Positions 40,802 through 48,935 of a DNA stretch of 64,000 bases are shown in pieces. Source of the stretch: Kineococcus gynurae (lineage in GTDB: Bacteria > Actinomycetota > Actinomycetes > Actinomycetales > Kineococcaceae); NCBI RefSeq assembly GCF_050871315.1, contig NZ_JBJLRE010000009.1. One strand, written 5' to 3'. The notes beneath the pieces are model-generated. The model saw only the letters and a program-made list of their open reading frames with translations. It was not told where the DNA came from and made no database searches. Positions within the stretch are counted from its first letter, which is position 1, and the number at the start of each line of letters is the position of its first letter. A program made the position numbers and the translations under genes.

Positions 40802-41203
40802 TCAGTGGGCGTGCTCACCGCGGTAGTACTCGAAGACCCACCCGACGATCATCGGGATCGTGATCACGACGCCGATGATCCAGAGCCACCAACCGACGGC
40901 CACCCCGAAGAAGGCGATCGCCGCGCCGAGGGCGAGGTAGAGCGGCCACCAGCTGTACGGGGAGAAGAACCCCTGCTCGCCGGCGCCCTGGGTGATCTCC
41001 CCGCGGGGGTCGTCCTCCGGACGCTCGTCGATCCGGCGGGCGGTGACGGCCAGGTAGGCGCCGACCAGGATCGCGAGGCCACCGGTGAGCAGCAGCGCGA
41101 TGAAGCCGACCAGCTCCTGCCACTCGGTGAGCAGCGCGTAGATGAACGCCACCGGGACGAAGAAGAGGATGCCCCCGGAGAACAGCCAGGTTTCGGACTT
41201 CAT
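40802..41203 (-). CDS. ctaF: cytochrome c oxidase subunit IV (actinobacterial)
   Basis: A 133-residue membrane protein with four hydrophobic segments. It starts MKSETWLFSGGILFFVPVAF and has the actinobacterial subunit IV signature EITQGAGEQGFFSPYSWWPL followed by TM3 and TM4, ending WVFEYYRGEH. It is a small structural subunit of the aa3 oxidase specific to this phylum. It lies 3 bases after the ctaD stop and is followed by a terminator. Confidence 0.95.
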   Translation of the reverse strand: MKSETWLFSGGILFFVPVAFIYALLTEWQELVGFIALLLTGGLAILVGAYLAVTARRIDERPEDDPRGEITQGAGEQGFFSPYSWWPLYLALGAAIAFFGVAVGWWLWIIGVVITIPMIVGWVFEYYRGEHAH

Positions 41204-41206
41204 GGC

Positions 41207-42979
41207 TCAGTGCTCCTTGGTGCGCGTCGTGCCGGCGTCCTCGCGGTCCGCCTCGCCGAAGACGTGGTCCAGCAGGTTCTTGTCCTGCGTCTTGCTCTCG
41301 GCGGCCGCGACCTCGGGGTGGTGCAGGTCGAAGGCGGGACGCTCGGAGCGGATGCGCGGCAGGGTCGTGAAGTTGTGCCGCGGCGGCGGGCAGGACGTCG
41401 CCCATTCCAACGAGGCTCCGTAGCCCCACGGGTCGTCCACGGTGACCTTCTCGCCGAAGCGCGCCGTCTTGTAGACGTTCCAGAGGAACGGGATGAACGA
41501 GGCACCGAGGACGAACGAACCGATCGTCGAGATCTCGTTCATCGTCGTGAAGCCCTCGTCGGGCAGGTAGTCGGCGTAACGACGCGGCATGCCCGCCGCA
41601 CCCAGCCAGTGCTGGATGAGGAACGTCGCGTGGAAGCCGAAGAACATCAGCCAGAAGTGGATCTTGCCCAGCCGCTCGTCGAGCATCTTGCCGGTGAACT
41701 TGGGCCACCAGAAGTAGAAGCCGGCGAACATCGCGAACACCACGGTGCCGAAGACCACGTAGTGGAAGTGGGCGACGACGAAGTAGGAGTCCGAGAGCTG
41801 GAAGTCCAGCGGCGGCGCGGAGAGGATGACGCCGGTCAGACCGCCGAAGAGGAAGGTGACCAGGAAGCCGACCGCCCACAGCAGCGGGGTGTCGAACGTC
41901 AACGACCCGCGCCACATGGTGCCGATCCAGTTGAAGAACTTTACGCCGGTCGGCACCGCGATGAGCATGGTCATGAACGCGAAGAACGGCAGCAGGACCT
42001 TGCCGGTCACGTACATGTGGTGCGCCCACACGGTCACCGAGAGCCCGGCGATCGAGATGGTGGCGAAGACCAGGCCCTTGTAGCCGAAGACCGGCTTGCG
42101 GCTGAACACCGGGAAGATCTCGGTCACGATGCCGAAGAACGGCAGGGCGATGATGTAGACCTCGGGGTGGCCGAAGAACCAGAACAGGTGCTGCCACAGG
42201 ATCGGCCCGCCGTTGGCGGCCTCGAACACGTGGGCGCCCAGGACGCGGTCGGCCCCGAGGGCCAGCAGCGCGGCGGCCAGCACCGGGAAGGCCATCAGCA
42301 CCAGGACGCTGGTGATGAGGACGTTCCAGGTGAAGATCGGCATCCGGAACATGGTCATGCCCGGCGCGCGCATGCAGATGATCGTGGTGATGAAGTTGAC
42401 CGCCCCGAGGATGGTCCCGAACCCACCGAGGGCCAGACCCATCACCCAGAGGTTCCCGCCGAGACCCGGCGAGTGCACGACGTCGGACAGCGGCGCGTAC
42501 GCGAACCACCCGAAGCTCGCGGCCCCCTCGGGGGTGAGGAACCCGGCGGCGGCGATGAGGCCGCCGAAGAGGAAGAGCCAGTAGGCGAACATGTTCAGCC
42601 GCGGGAACGCCACGTCGGGCGCACCGATCTGCAGCGGCATGATCGCGTTCGCGAACGCGGCGAACAGCGGCGTCGCGAACAGCAGCAGCATCACCGTGCC
42701 GTGCATGGTGAACGCCTGGTTGTACTCGTTCTTGGTGTTGAAGATCTGCATCCCGGGCTCGAACAGCTCGGCGCGGATGAGCAACGCCATGACGCCGCCG
42801 GCCAGGAACCAGACGAACGAGGTGATGAAGTACAGGTTGCCGATGACCTTGTGGTCGGTGGTCGAGAGCCAGTTGGCGATGACCCGGCCCCGGCTGAGCG
42901 GGGTGGCCACCCCCATCGGCTGACGGCTCGTCGCGACCCGCGGGCTGAAGCCCGGGGACTGCGGGTTGTCGGTGGACAT
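41207..42979 (-). CDS. ctaD: cytochrome c oxidase subunit I
   Basis: The 590-residue catalytic subunit that reduces O2 to water and pumps protons; it binds heme a, heme a3 and CuB. About twelve membrane segments. Key motifs: WLSTTDHKVIGNLYF at the N-terminus, HGTVMLLLFATP (heme a ligand His), WFFGHPEVYI (CuB His and cross-linked Tyr), HMYVTGK, and SDSYFVVAHFHYV (heme a3 and heme a His). The ATG at 42979 overlaps the ctaC stop (TGATG). In mycobacteria ctaD sits elsewhere, so the ctaC-ctaD-ctaF order here is closer to other actinomycete orders. Confidence 0.97.
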   Translation of the reverse strand: MSTDNPQSPGFSPRVATSRQPMGVATPLSRGRVIANWLSTTDHKVIGNLYFITSFVWFLAGGVMALLIRAELFEPGMQIFNTKNEYNQAFTMHGTVMLLLFATPLFAAFANAIMPLQIGAPDVAFPRLNMFAYWLFLFGGLIAAAGFLTPEGAASFGWFAYAPLSDVVHSPGLGGNLWVMGLALGGFGTILGAVNFITTIICMRAPGMTMFRMPIFTWNVLITSVLVLMAFPVLAAALLALGADRVLGAHVFEAANGGPILWQHLFWFFGHPEVYIIALPFFGIVTEIFPVFSRKPVFGYKGLVFATISIAGLSVTVWAHHMYVTGKVLLPFFAFMTMLIAVPTGVKFFNWIGTMWRGSLTFDTPLLWAVGFLVTFLFGGLTGVILSAPPLDFQLSDSYFVVAHFHYVVFGTVVFAMFAGFYFWWPKFTGKMLDERLGKIHFWLMFFGFHATFLIQHWLGAAGMPRRYADYLPDEGFTTMNEISTIGSFVLGASFIPFLWNVYKTARFGEKVTVDDPWGYGASLEWATSCPPPRHNFTTLPRIRSERPAFDLHHPEVAAAESKTQDKNLLDHVFGEADREDAGTTRTKEH

Positions 42980-43920
42980 CAGTTCCCTCCCCCCTGGCTG
43001 GCGTCGACACCGAGGTCGGCGTCGGCGTCGGTGTCGCCCTGGTGCTCGCGCTCGATCGCCCCGGCGAGGCCGGTGGGCAGTCCGCCGGTCTGACCGCGGG
43101 CGGCCAGCTCCTGCAGGTGCTGCTGGTACTCCGCCTGCGACACGACCTCGACGTTGAACAACATCTCGGAGTGGTACTCGCCGCACAGCTCCGCGCACTT
43201 GCCCTGGAAGGTGCCTTCCTTGGTGGGCGTGATGACGAAGGAGCTCGGGTCTCCCGGGATCATGTCCATCTTGAACAGGAACGCCGGGATCCAGAACGAG
43301 TGGATGACGTCGCGGCTGAAGATCTGGAAGCGGACGGTCTCGTCCACGGGCAGGTACAGCGTGGGGAGGTTCTCCTCCACGCCCGGCTGACCCGAGAGGT
43401 CGGCCTGGCGGCCCGTGTCGTAGACGAGCGGGGTCCGCTGGTCGGTGTCGAGGTAGTTGAAGTCCCACGACCACTTCTTGCCGACGATCTGCACCGTCAC
43501 GTCGGTCGGCTCGTCGCGGTCGATGATCGCGGCCTGGTCGCGGGCGGTGTAGTAGAAGAGCACCCCGACCATCATGACCGGGACGATCGTGTAGAGGATC
43601 TCGATCGGCATGTTGTACCGGACCTGCGGCGGCAACTCCGGGTCGCCCTTGCGGCGCCGGTAGGCGATGACGACCCAGATCGTCAGCCCCCACACCAGCA
43701 GGCCCGTCGCCAGGGCGGCGATCCAGGACCCGTTCCACAGGTTCTGCATGCGTTGCGTCATGTCGGTGGCGCCGACGCTGACGTCCGGGAGGAAGCCGTT
43801 TCGCAGGCTCGCTTCCGGGAATTCTGCGCTCGCGCAGCTGCTCAGCAGCAGCGTCGTCGCGCCGAGGAGCGCACCACTCACCAGCGCTCTAGCTCGCGTG
43901 CCCAAGGTCGGCCTTCCCAC
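42979..43920 (-). CDS. ctaC: cytochrome c oxidase subunit II
   Basis: A 313-residue lipoprotein-like subunit carrying the CuA centre. The signal ends GATTLLLSSC (lipobox); two membrane helices follow (~residues 67-89, 108-130). The cupredoxin domain has VGKKWSWDFNY and the CuA ligands in RDVIHSFWIP and CAELCGEYHSEML. The C-terminal tail is acidic and Gly-rich. It takes electrons from QcrC. I chose GTG at 43920 with AGAGGA close upstream; an in-frame GTG at 43956 would add 12 Arg-rich residues and lacks a ribosome site. Confidence 0.95.
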   Translation of the reverse strand: MGRPTLGTRARALVSGALLGATTLLLSSCASAEFPEASLRNGFLPDVSVGATDMTQRMQNLWNGSWIAALATGLLVWGLTIWVVIAYRRRKGDPELPPQVRYNMPIEILYTIVPVMMVGVLFYYTARDQAAIIDRDEPTDVTVQIVGKKWSWDFNYLDTDQRTPLVYDTGRQADLSGQPGVEENLPTLYLPVDETVRFQIFSRDVIHSFWIPAFLFKMDMIPGDPSSFVITPTKEGTFQGKCAELCGEYHSEMLFNVEVVSQAEYQQHLQELAARGQTGGLPTGLAGAIEREHQGDTDADADLGVDASQGGGN

Positions 43921-44001
43921 GGTTCCTCTGCTGCCCGGACTCCTGCGCCTGCGCACGGAAGGCTCACCGCCCGTGCACGCAATCGTCCCGTCGGGAGGAG
44001 A

Positions 44002-44709
44002 CTACCCCCCGTCGTAGGTCGCGGAGGGGCCGGGGCGCGCCGAGAACCGCTCGGGCACAGGCAGCGCCCGGGCTGCTCCCAGCAGTCGCAGGTAGCGTGC
44101 GCGGGGCACCTCCCGCACGCCGAGGGTCTCGAGGTGGTCGGTGGCCCACTGCACGTCGATCAACCGCCCCGGGATCGCGTCGCCGTGCATGATCCGGGCC
44201 AGTCCGACCACGGCCGCCTTGGAGGCGTCGGTCACGCGGTGGAACTTGGACTCGGCGGCGAACAGGCCGCCGATGCTGACCCCGTAGAGACCGCCGGCGA
44301 GCTCCCCGTCGGCCCACACCTCGACCGAGCGGGCCCAGCCGAGCTCGTGCAGGCGCAGGTAGGCGGCCGCGAAGCGGTCGGTGATCCAGGCGCCGCTGCG
44401 GCGGGGGTCGGCGCAGCCGGCGACCACGTCGGCGAAGGCCGTGTCCGTCGTGATCGTGAAGCCCCGCATCGAGCGGCGCAGCGACCGGGAGACGTGCACG
44501 TCCGCGGGGTGCAGCACCCCCCGCCGGGCGGGGCACCACCACCCGAGCGGGTCGGAGCCGCCCGACCCCGTCCCCATGGGGAACAACCCGAGCGCGTAGG
44601 CCTCCAGCAGCGTGGACGGGCTCAGGTCGCCGCCGCAGGCCAGCAGGTCCGGGTCGTCGGGGTCGAGGCCGACCAGGAGCGCGGAGAGGTCGAACCGGGA
44701 CGGACCCAC
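44002..44709 (-). CDS. aat: leucyl/phenylalanyl-tRNA--protein transferase
   Basis: Adds Leu/Phe to N-terminal Arg/Lys of proteins for N-end-rule degradation. The 235-residue call covers the whole family domain: DPDDPDLLACGGDLSPSTLL, YALGLFPMG, RSMRGFTITTDTAFADV, GSDPLGWWCPARRGVL, GELAGGLYGVSIGGLFAAESKFH and LIDVQWATDHLETLG. The start is uncertain. An in-frame GTG at 44874 would overlap the end of the ErpA-type gene and carry a 55-residue Pro/Gly leader that is encoded across that gene's terminator hairpin. I therefore prefer GTG at 44709, which gives the usual family length (about 234). It lies upstream of ctaC in the same direction. Confidence 0.9.
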   Translation of the reverse strand: MGPSRFDLSALLVGLDPDDPDLLACGGDLSPSTLLEAYALGLFPMGTGSGGSDPLGWWCPARRGVLHPADVHVSRSLRRSMRGFTITTDTAFADVVAGCADPRRSGAWITDRFAAAYLRLHELGWARSVEVWADGELAGGLYGVSIGGLFAAESKFHRVTDASKAAVVGLARIMHGDAIPGRLIDVQWATDHLETLGVREVPRARYLRLLGAARALPVPERFSARPGPSATYDGG

Positions 44710-44769
44710 CTCGGCCCGGGGGCGAGCCCTGCCTCGGTCGGACCCGGCCCCGGGACCGGCCCCGGACGC

Positions 44770-44803
44770 GACGACCCCCGCACCGTGGGGTGCGGGGGTC
44801 GTC
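44770..44803 (-). terminator. terminator of the ErpA-type gene
   Basis: A perfect 15-bp stem (GACGACCCCCGCACC) with a 4-base loop, 52 bases past the stop of the leftward Fe-S protein gene. It falls inside the longest possible aat frame, which argues that aat starts downstream of it. Confidence 0.75.
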
Positions 44804-44854
44804 ACGGGAACCGCTGACCCGGCCGCGGCGCGCGCGCCGTCCGGGTCGGAGGGC

Positions 44855-45241
44855 TCAGGAGAAGGAGTCGCCACAGGCGCAGGAGCTGCCCGCGTTGGGG
44901 TTGTCGATCGTGAACCCCTGCTTCTCGATGGTGTCGGCGAAGTCGATGGTGGCGCCGTCCAGGTAGGGGGCGCTCATCTTGTCGACGACGACCTCGACGC
45001 CGGTGAAGTCGCGCACGGCGTCACCGTCGAGCTCGCGCTCGTCGAAGTAGAGCTGGTAGATGAGGCCGGAGCAGCCGCCGGGCTGCACCGCGATCCGCAG
45101 GCGGAGGTCGTCGCGACCCTCCTGCTCCAGCAGCGTGCGCACCTTGGTCGCGGCGACCTCGGTGAGCTCCACCCCGTGGGCCTGGGCGGTCGTCTCCGCG
45201 GACGCGGCGTCGGTGGCCGGGGCGGTGGTGGGGGTGCTCAT
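44855..45241 (-). CDS. erpA: iron-sulfur cluster insertion protein, HesB/IscA/ErpA type
   Basis: A 128-residue A-type carrier that delivers Fe-S clusters to apoproteins. The three ligand cysteines are visible: GGCSG in VQPGGCSGLIYQLYFDE, and the pair in the C-terminal SSCACGDSF. A ~25-residue Ala/Thr-rich leader precedes the domain. ATG at 45241 is chosen because GGAG is 9 bases upstream; ATG at 45247 is too close to it. Rv2204c is the mycobacterial counterpart in similar context. Likely clients in this window include the Rieske protein. Confidence 0.93.
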   Translation of the reverse strand: MSTPTTAPATDAASAETTAQAHGVELTEVAATKVRTLLEQEGRDDLRLRIAVQPGGCSGLIYQLYFDERELDGDAVRDFTGVEVVVDKMSAPYLDGATIDFADTIEKQGFTIDNPNAGSSCACGDSFS

Positions 45242-45373
45242 GGACATCGTCTCCGGTTCGCTCGGGTACCTCCCCCACGAGGGGCGAGGCTGGCCTGTCG
45301 AGGCGTCCAACCACCGGGCGGGCCCGGGTGTTCCCGGGACGGTCCCGCGGGGTGCCGTCGGCCGAGGACCAGG

Positions 45374-46852
45374 TTACGACGTCCGCGGCCCCGTCCGAGG
45401 CGGGTCGGGAACGGGATCCCCCGCGGCCAGACCCTCCAGGAGCAGCACCTCGCCCAGGCACACCCGGGCGAAGTCGGCCAGGTGCAGGGACTCGTCGGCC
45501 CCGTGGGCGCGGGAGTCCGGGTCCTCGACCCCGGTCACCAGGATGGCGGCGCCGGGGTAGACCGCGGCCAGGTCGGCCACGAACGGGATGGACCCGCCCA
45601 TGCCGGTCTCGACCACCTCGGCCCCGAACGCCGCGGCGAAGGCCCGGCGGGCGACGTCGTGGGCGGCCGAGGACGTGTCGGCGGAGAACGGCCGCCCCTC
45701 CTCCCCCGGGACGACCTGCACCCGCGCCCCGAACGGGGCGTGGGCGAGCAGGTGCTCGTGCAGCGCCCGGGCGGCCTCGGCCGGGTCCTGGCCCGGGGCC
45801 ACGCGCAGGCTGAGCTTGGCCCGGGCCGAGGGCAGCAACGTGTTCGAGGCCCGGTCCACCGGGGTCGCGTCCAGACCGACGACCGCGAGCGCCGGTCGGG
45901 TCCACAGCCGGTCGGCCAGGCTGCCCGTCCCGGCCAGCCGGACCCCGTCGAGCACACCGGCGTCGGTGCGGAACGTCGCCTCGTCCAGCCCCGGGTCGGT
46001 CGCGGTCCCCCGGTGCAGCCCGGCGACCGCGACGTCGCCCGCCTCGTCGTGCAGGGTCGCGAGCAGGCGGCAGAGCAGGGTGAGGGCGTCGAGCACCGGG
46101 CCACCGTTGATGCCGGAGTGCACCGCGTGCGAGAGCACGTCGAGACGCACCTCGCAGTCGACGAGACCCCGCAGCGTGGTGGTCAGGGCGGGCACGCCCA
46201 CGGCGAAGTTGGCGGAGTCGGCGACGACGATCACGTCGGCGGCGAGGTCGTCGCGGAACGTCTGCAGGAAGGTGCCGAACGAGGGCGAGCCGACCTCCTC
46301 CTCCCCCTCGACGAAGACGGTGACCCCGACGCCGTCGTCGTCCGACCAGCGCGGCAGCAGGGTGCGCAGGGCGGCCACGTGGGCCATGACGCCCGCCTTG
46401 TCGTCGGCGGCGCCACGGCCGAACAGCCGGCCGTCGCGCTCGGTGGGCTCGAAGGGCGGGCTGGCCCAGTCCGCGTCGTCCCCGGGCGGCTGCACGTCGT
46501 GGTGGGCGTAGAGCAGGACGGTCGGGCGTCCTTCCGGTGCCGGGCGCCGGGCCAGCACCGCGGGGGCCCCGGGTCGACCGTCGGGTCCGGGGACGCGCAC
46601 GACGCGCACCGAGGGCAGCCCGGCCCCGCGCAGGAGGTCGGCGACCGCCTCCGCGGAGGCCTCGACGTGGGCCTGGTCGAAGGCGGCGGCGGACACGCTC
46701 GGGATGCGGACGAGGGCCTCCAGGTCGGCCCGCACCCCGGGCGCGACCGCCTCGGCGGCGGCCCGCAGCTCGGCCACGAGCGCAGGGTCCGGGTCGCTCC
46801 TCGGGCCGCCCGGGGCGCTCGTCGGGGCGGTGGGGACGTCGGGCTCGGCCAT
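45374..46852 (-). CDS. M20 family dipeptidase/carboxypeptidase
   Basis: A 492-residue cytoplasmic di-zinc peptidase. Metal-site motifs: LLYAHHDVQPPGDD (His), GRGAADDKAGV (bridging Asp), VEGEEEVGS (catalytic and metal Glu), VVADS (Asp) and the C-terminal ADESLHLADF (His). HAVHSGINGG belongs to the dimerisation/lid domain. It acts on dipeptides or related amide substrates. ATG at 46852 is preferred; GTG at 46861 is possible. It diverges from the DUF3043 gene across a gap holding an 11-bp tandem repeat. Confidence 0.94.
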   Translation of the reverse strand: MAEPDVPTAPTSAPGGPRSDPDPALVAELRAAAEAVAPGVRADLEALVRIPSVSAAAFDQAHVEASAEAVADLLRGAGLPSVRVVRVPGPDGRPGAPAVLARRPAPEGRPTVLLYAHHDVQPPGDDADWASPPFEPTERDGRLFGRGAADDKAGVMAHVAALRTLLPRWSDDDGVGVTVFVEGEEEVGSPSFGTFLQTFRDDLAADVIVVADSANFAVGVPALTTTLRGLVDCEVRLDVLSHAVHSGINGGPVLDALTLLCRLLATLHDEAGDVAVAGLHRGTATDPGLDEATFRTDAGVLDGVRLAGTGSLADRLWTRPALAVVGLDATPVDRASNTLLPSARAKLSLRVAPGQDPAEAARALHEHLLAHAPFGARVQVVPGEEGRPFSADTSSAAHDVARRAFAAAFGAEVVETGMGGSIPFVADLAAVYPGAAILVTGVEDPDSRAHGADESLHLADFARVCLGEVLLLEGLAAGDPVPDPPRTGPRTS

Positions 46853-46897
46853 GCCGGCCACCGTAGGCGACGTGCTCGCGGGGGCCCGGGCACCCCG

Positions 46898-46940
46898 ACC
46901 GGGCCGCGACCGGGCCGCGACCGGGCCGCGACCGGGCCCG
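46898..46940. repeat. 11-bp tandem repeat, almost four units
   Basis: ACCGGGCCGCG is repeated three times perfectly, followed by a partial unit, in the divergent gap between the M20 peptidase and DUF3043 genes. It may affect promoter spacing for either gene. Confidence 0.75.
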
Positions 46941-46983
46941 CGCCGGGGCCGGTCGCGACGGCGGCTGTCGTACCCTGAGCGGC

Positions 46984-47577
46984 GTGTTCGGGCGAAGCAA
47001 GAGCGAGAAGAAGGCCGCCGACGCGGCCACCCCCGCGGTCAACCTGACCAAGGAGGGCGGCAAGGGGCGGCCGACCCCCAAGCGCAGCGTGGCCCAGGCC
47101 CGCAACGTGCGCCCGCTCGTCCCGGCCGACCGCAAGCTCGCCCAGAAGGCTTCGCGGGAGCAGGCGCGCGCCGAGCGGATGAAGGTGCAGCAGGCCCTGC
47201 TCACGGGCGACGAGCGGCACCTCCCGCTGCGCGACCGCGGCCCGCAGAAGCGGCACGTGCGCGACGTCGTGGACGCCCGCCGCAACGTCGGGGAGTACTT
47301 CCTGATCGTGGCGGCGGCCTCGCTGCTGCTCTCCATCGTGGTCACCCCGCTGAACTCCCGCGAGGTGGTCGCCGGGACCACGCTGCTGATCTACGGGATG
47401 CTCGCGGTCGTCATCATCGACTCGATCCTGCTGGGCCGGAAGATCAAGCGTTCGGTGACCGAACGGTTCGGGACCCCCGAGCGCGGGGTCGTCGGGTACG
47501 GCGTGACCCGGGCGTTGCAGATCCGCCGCCTGCGCCGCCCCGTGCCCATGATCAAGCGCGGGGACGCCCCCCGCTGA
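46984..47577 (+). CDS. DUF3043 family membrane protein
   Basis: A 197-residue protein of unknown role widespread in actinobacteria. The basic N-terminal half (VFGRSKSEKKAADAATP; KGRPTPKRSVAQARN; DRKLAQKASREQARAERMK) is cytoplasmic. The DRGPQKRHVRDVVDARRN signature is followed by two membrane segments (~residues 103-121 and 132-150) and a basic tail. GTG start at 46984. In mycobacteria a DUF3043 gene lies in this neighbourhood too. No functional assignment. Confidence 0.9.
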   Translation: MFGRSKSEKKAADAATPAVNLTKEGGKGRPTPKRSVAQARNVRPLVPADRKLAQKASREQARAERMKVQQALLTGDERHLPLRDRGPQKRHVRDVVDARRNVGEYFLIVAAASLLLSIVVTPLNSREVVAGTTLLIYGMLAVVIIDSILLGRKIKRSVTERFGTPERGVVGYGVTRALQIRRLRRPVPMIKRGDAPR

Positions 47578-47648
47578 TCCGCGGGTCCGCCCGGGACGCG
47601 TGCCGGGGTGGAGCTGCCCCTCGCCGGTCGCGGTCGTAGGTTGCCGCC

Positions 47649-48659
47649 ATGGAACACCGCCACCTCGGCTCCTCCGGTCTCAAGGTCTCCGAGATCACCT
47701 ACGGCAACTGGCTGACGCACGGCTCGCAGGTCGAGAACGACGCCGCCGTCGCCTGCGTGCACGCCGCGCTGGACGCGGGGATCACGACCTTCGACACCGC
47801 CGACGTCTACGCCAACACCGCGGCCGAGTCGGTCCTCGGTCGGGCGCTGAAGGGCCAGCGCCGCGAGAGCCTGGAGATCCTGACCAAGGTCTACTTCCCC
47901 ACCGGCCCCAAGGGCCCGAACGACACCGGGTTGTCCCGCAAGCACATCCTGGAGTCCATCGACGGTTCGCTGCGCCGGCTCGGGACCGACCACGTCGACG
48001 TGTACCAGGCCCACCGCTACGACACCGAGACCCCGCTGACCGAGACGATGCAGGCCTTCGCCGACGTGGTGCGGGCCGGCAAGGCGTTCTACGTCGGGGT
48101 CAGCGAGTGGACCGCCGAGCAGCTGCGCGAGGGCCACGCCCTGGCCCGCGAGCTCGGGTTCCAGCTGGTCTCCAACCAGCCGCAGTACTCCGCGCTGTGG
48201 CGGGTGATCGAGTCCGAGGTCGTGCCCACGTCCGAGGAGCTCGGCATCGGTCAGATCGTGTTCTCCCCCGTCGCCCAGGGGGTCCTGACCGGCAAGTACA
48301 CCCCGGGCGGGGAGCTGCCCGCCGGGTCGCGCGCACGGGACGAGAAGGGCGGCAAGACGATGATCAGCCGGTGGATGCGCGACGACGTGCTCGTCGCCGT
48401 TCAGGGGCTGCGACCGGTGGCCGACGACCACGGCCTGAGCCTGTCGCAGCTCGCGCTGGCCTGGGTCCTGCAGAACCGCAACGTGTCCTCGGCGATCATC
48501 GGCGCCTCCCGCCCCGAGCAGGTCGTGGAGAACGTCAAGGCCTCGGGGGTCACCCTGCCGCCGGAGACCCTGCAGCGCATCGACGAGGTGCTGGCCGGGG
48601 TGGCCGAGCGGGACCCCGGCAAGACCGCCGAGAACGCGCCCAAGGCCCGTCTCGTCTGA
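47649..48659 (+). CDS. aldo/keto reductase (Kv-beta-like)
   Basis: A 336-residue NADPH-dependent carbonyl reductase of the TIM-barrel AKR fold. The catalytic tetrad is visible: Asp and Tyr in TFDTADVYANT, Lys in ILTKVYFP, and His in DVYQAHRYD. The C-terminal WVLQNRNVSSAIIGASRPEQVVENV binds the cofactor pyrophosphate. The sequence is closest to the potassium-channel beta-subunit-like group (general stress/aldehyde reductases). ATG at 47649. Followed by a terminator. Confidence 0.94.
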   Translation: MEHRHLGSSGLKVSEITYGNWLTHGSQVENDAAVACVHAALDAGITTFDTADVYANTAAESVLGRALKGQRRESLEILTKVYFPTGPKGPNDTGLSRKHILESIDGSLRRLGTDHVDVYQAHRYDTETPLTETMQAFADVVRAGKAFYVGVSEWTAEQLREGHALARELGFQLVSNQPQYSALWRVIESEVVPTSEELGIGQIVFSPVAQGVLTGKYTPGGELPAGSRARDEKGGKTMISRWMRDDVLVAVQGLRPVADDHGLSLSQLALAWVLQNRNVSSAIIGASRPEQVVENVKASGVTLPPETLQRIDEVLAGVAERDPGKTAENAPKARLV

Positions 48660-48676
48660 CGTCCCGCCCGTCTGCG

Positions 48677-48701
48677 GCGGGGCCCGGTCCGCGGGCCCCG
48701 C
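48677..48701. terminator. bidirectional terminator
   Basis: A perfect 10-bp stem (GCGGGGCCCG) with loop GTCCG fills the 42-base gap between the convergent aldo/keto reductase and the small hypothetical gene. Confidence 0.7.
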
Positions 48702-48935
48702 TCAGTCGGCCGGGTGCAGGCTGAGCGGGGGCCCCACCGGTCGGCCGTCACCGTGCAGGTGGGCGTGCTCCACGCCGTGGCGGCGCAGCTCGCGCCACCG
48801 CTGCCCGATCCACACCTCGGCGTCGGAGCGGGAGGGGAAGCCGCCCGTCGTGGGCGGGCCGGTGTCCGGCACGCTCTCCACCGCGCGTCCCTCGGTGTCG
48901 GTGTAGGTCCACGTCCACTGCTCGACCCGGCTCAT
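48702..48935 (-). CDS. small conserved hypothetical protein
   Basis: A 77-residue protein starting MSRVEQWTWTYTDTEGRAV, with FPSRSDAEVWIGQRWRELRR and GVEHAHLHGDGRPVGPPLSL. The aromatic N-terminus and the SRSDAEVWIG helix are recognisable in many actinobacterial short proteins, but no function is known to me. The ATG at 48935 overlaps the stop of the MFS gene (ATGA), so it is translationally coupled to the transporter. Confidence 0.75.
   Translation of the reverse strand: MSRVEQWTWTYTDTEGRAVESVPDTGPPTTGGFPSRSDAEVWIGQRWRELRRHGVEHAHLHGDGRPVGPPLSLHPAD

Noticed and set aside
40676..43093. 805-codon rightward open frame across the cytochrome oxidase genes
   Set aside because: Antisense shadow of ctaF, ctaD and ctaC, with no family features.
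43921..43956. Longer ctaC start at 43956
   Set aside because: It adds an Arg-rich stretch with no ribosome site; the downstream GTG has AGAGGA close by and leaves a normal lipoprotein signal.
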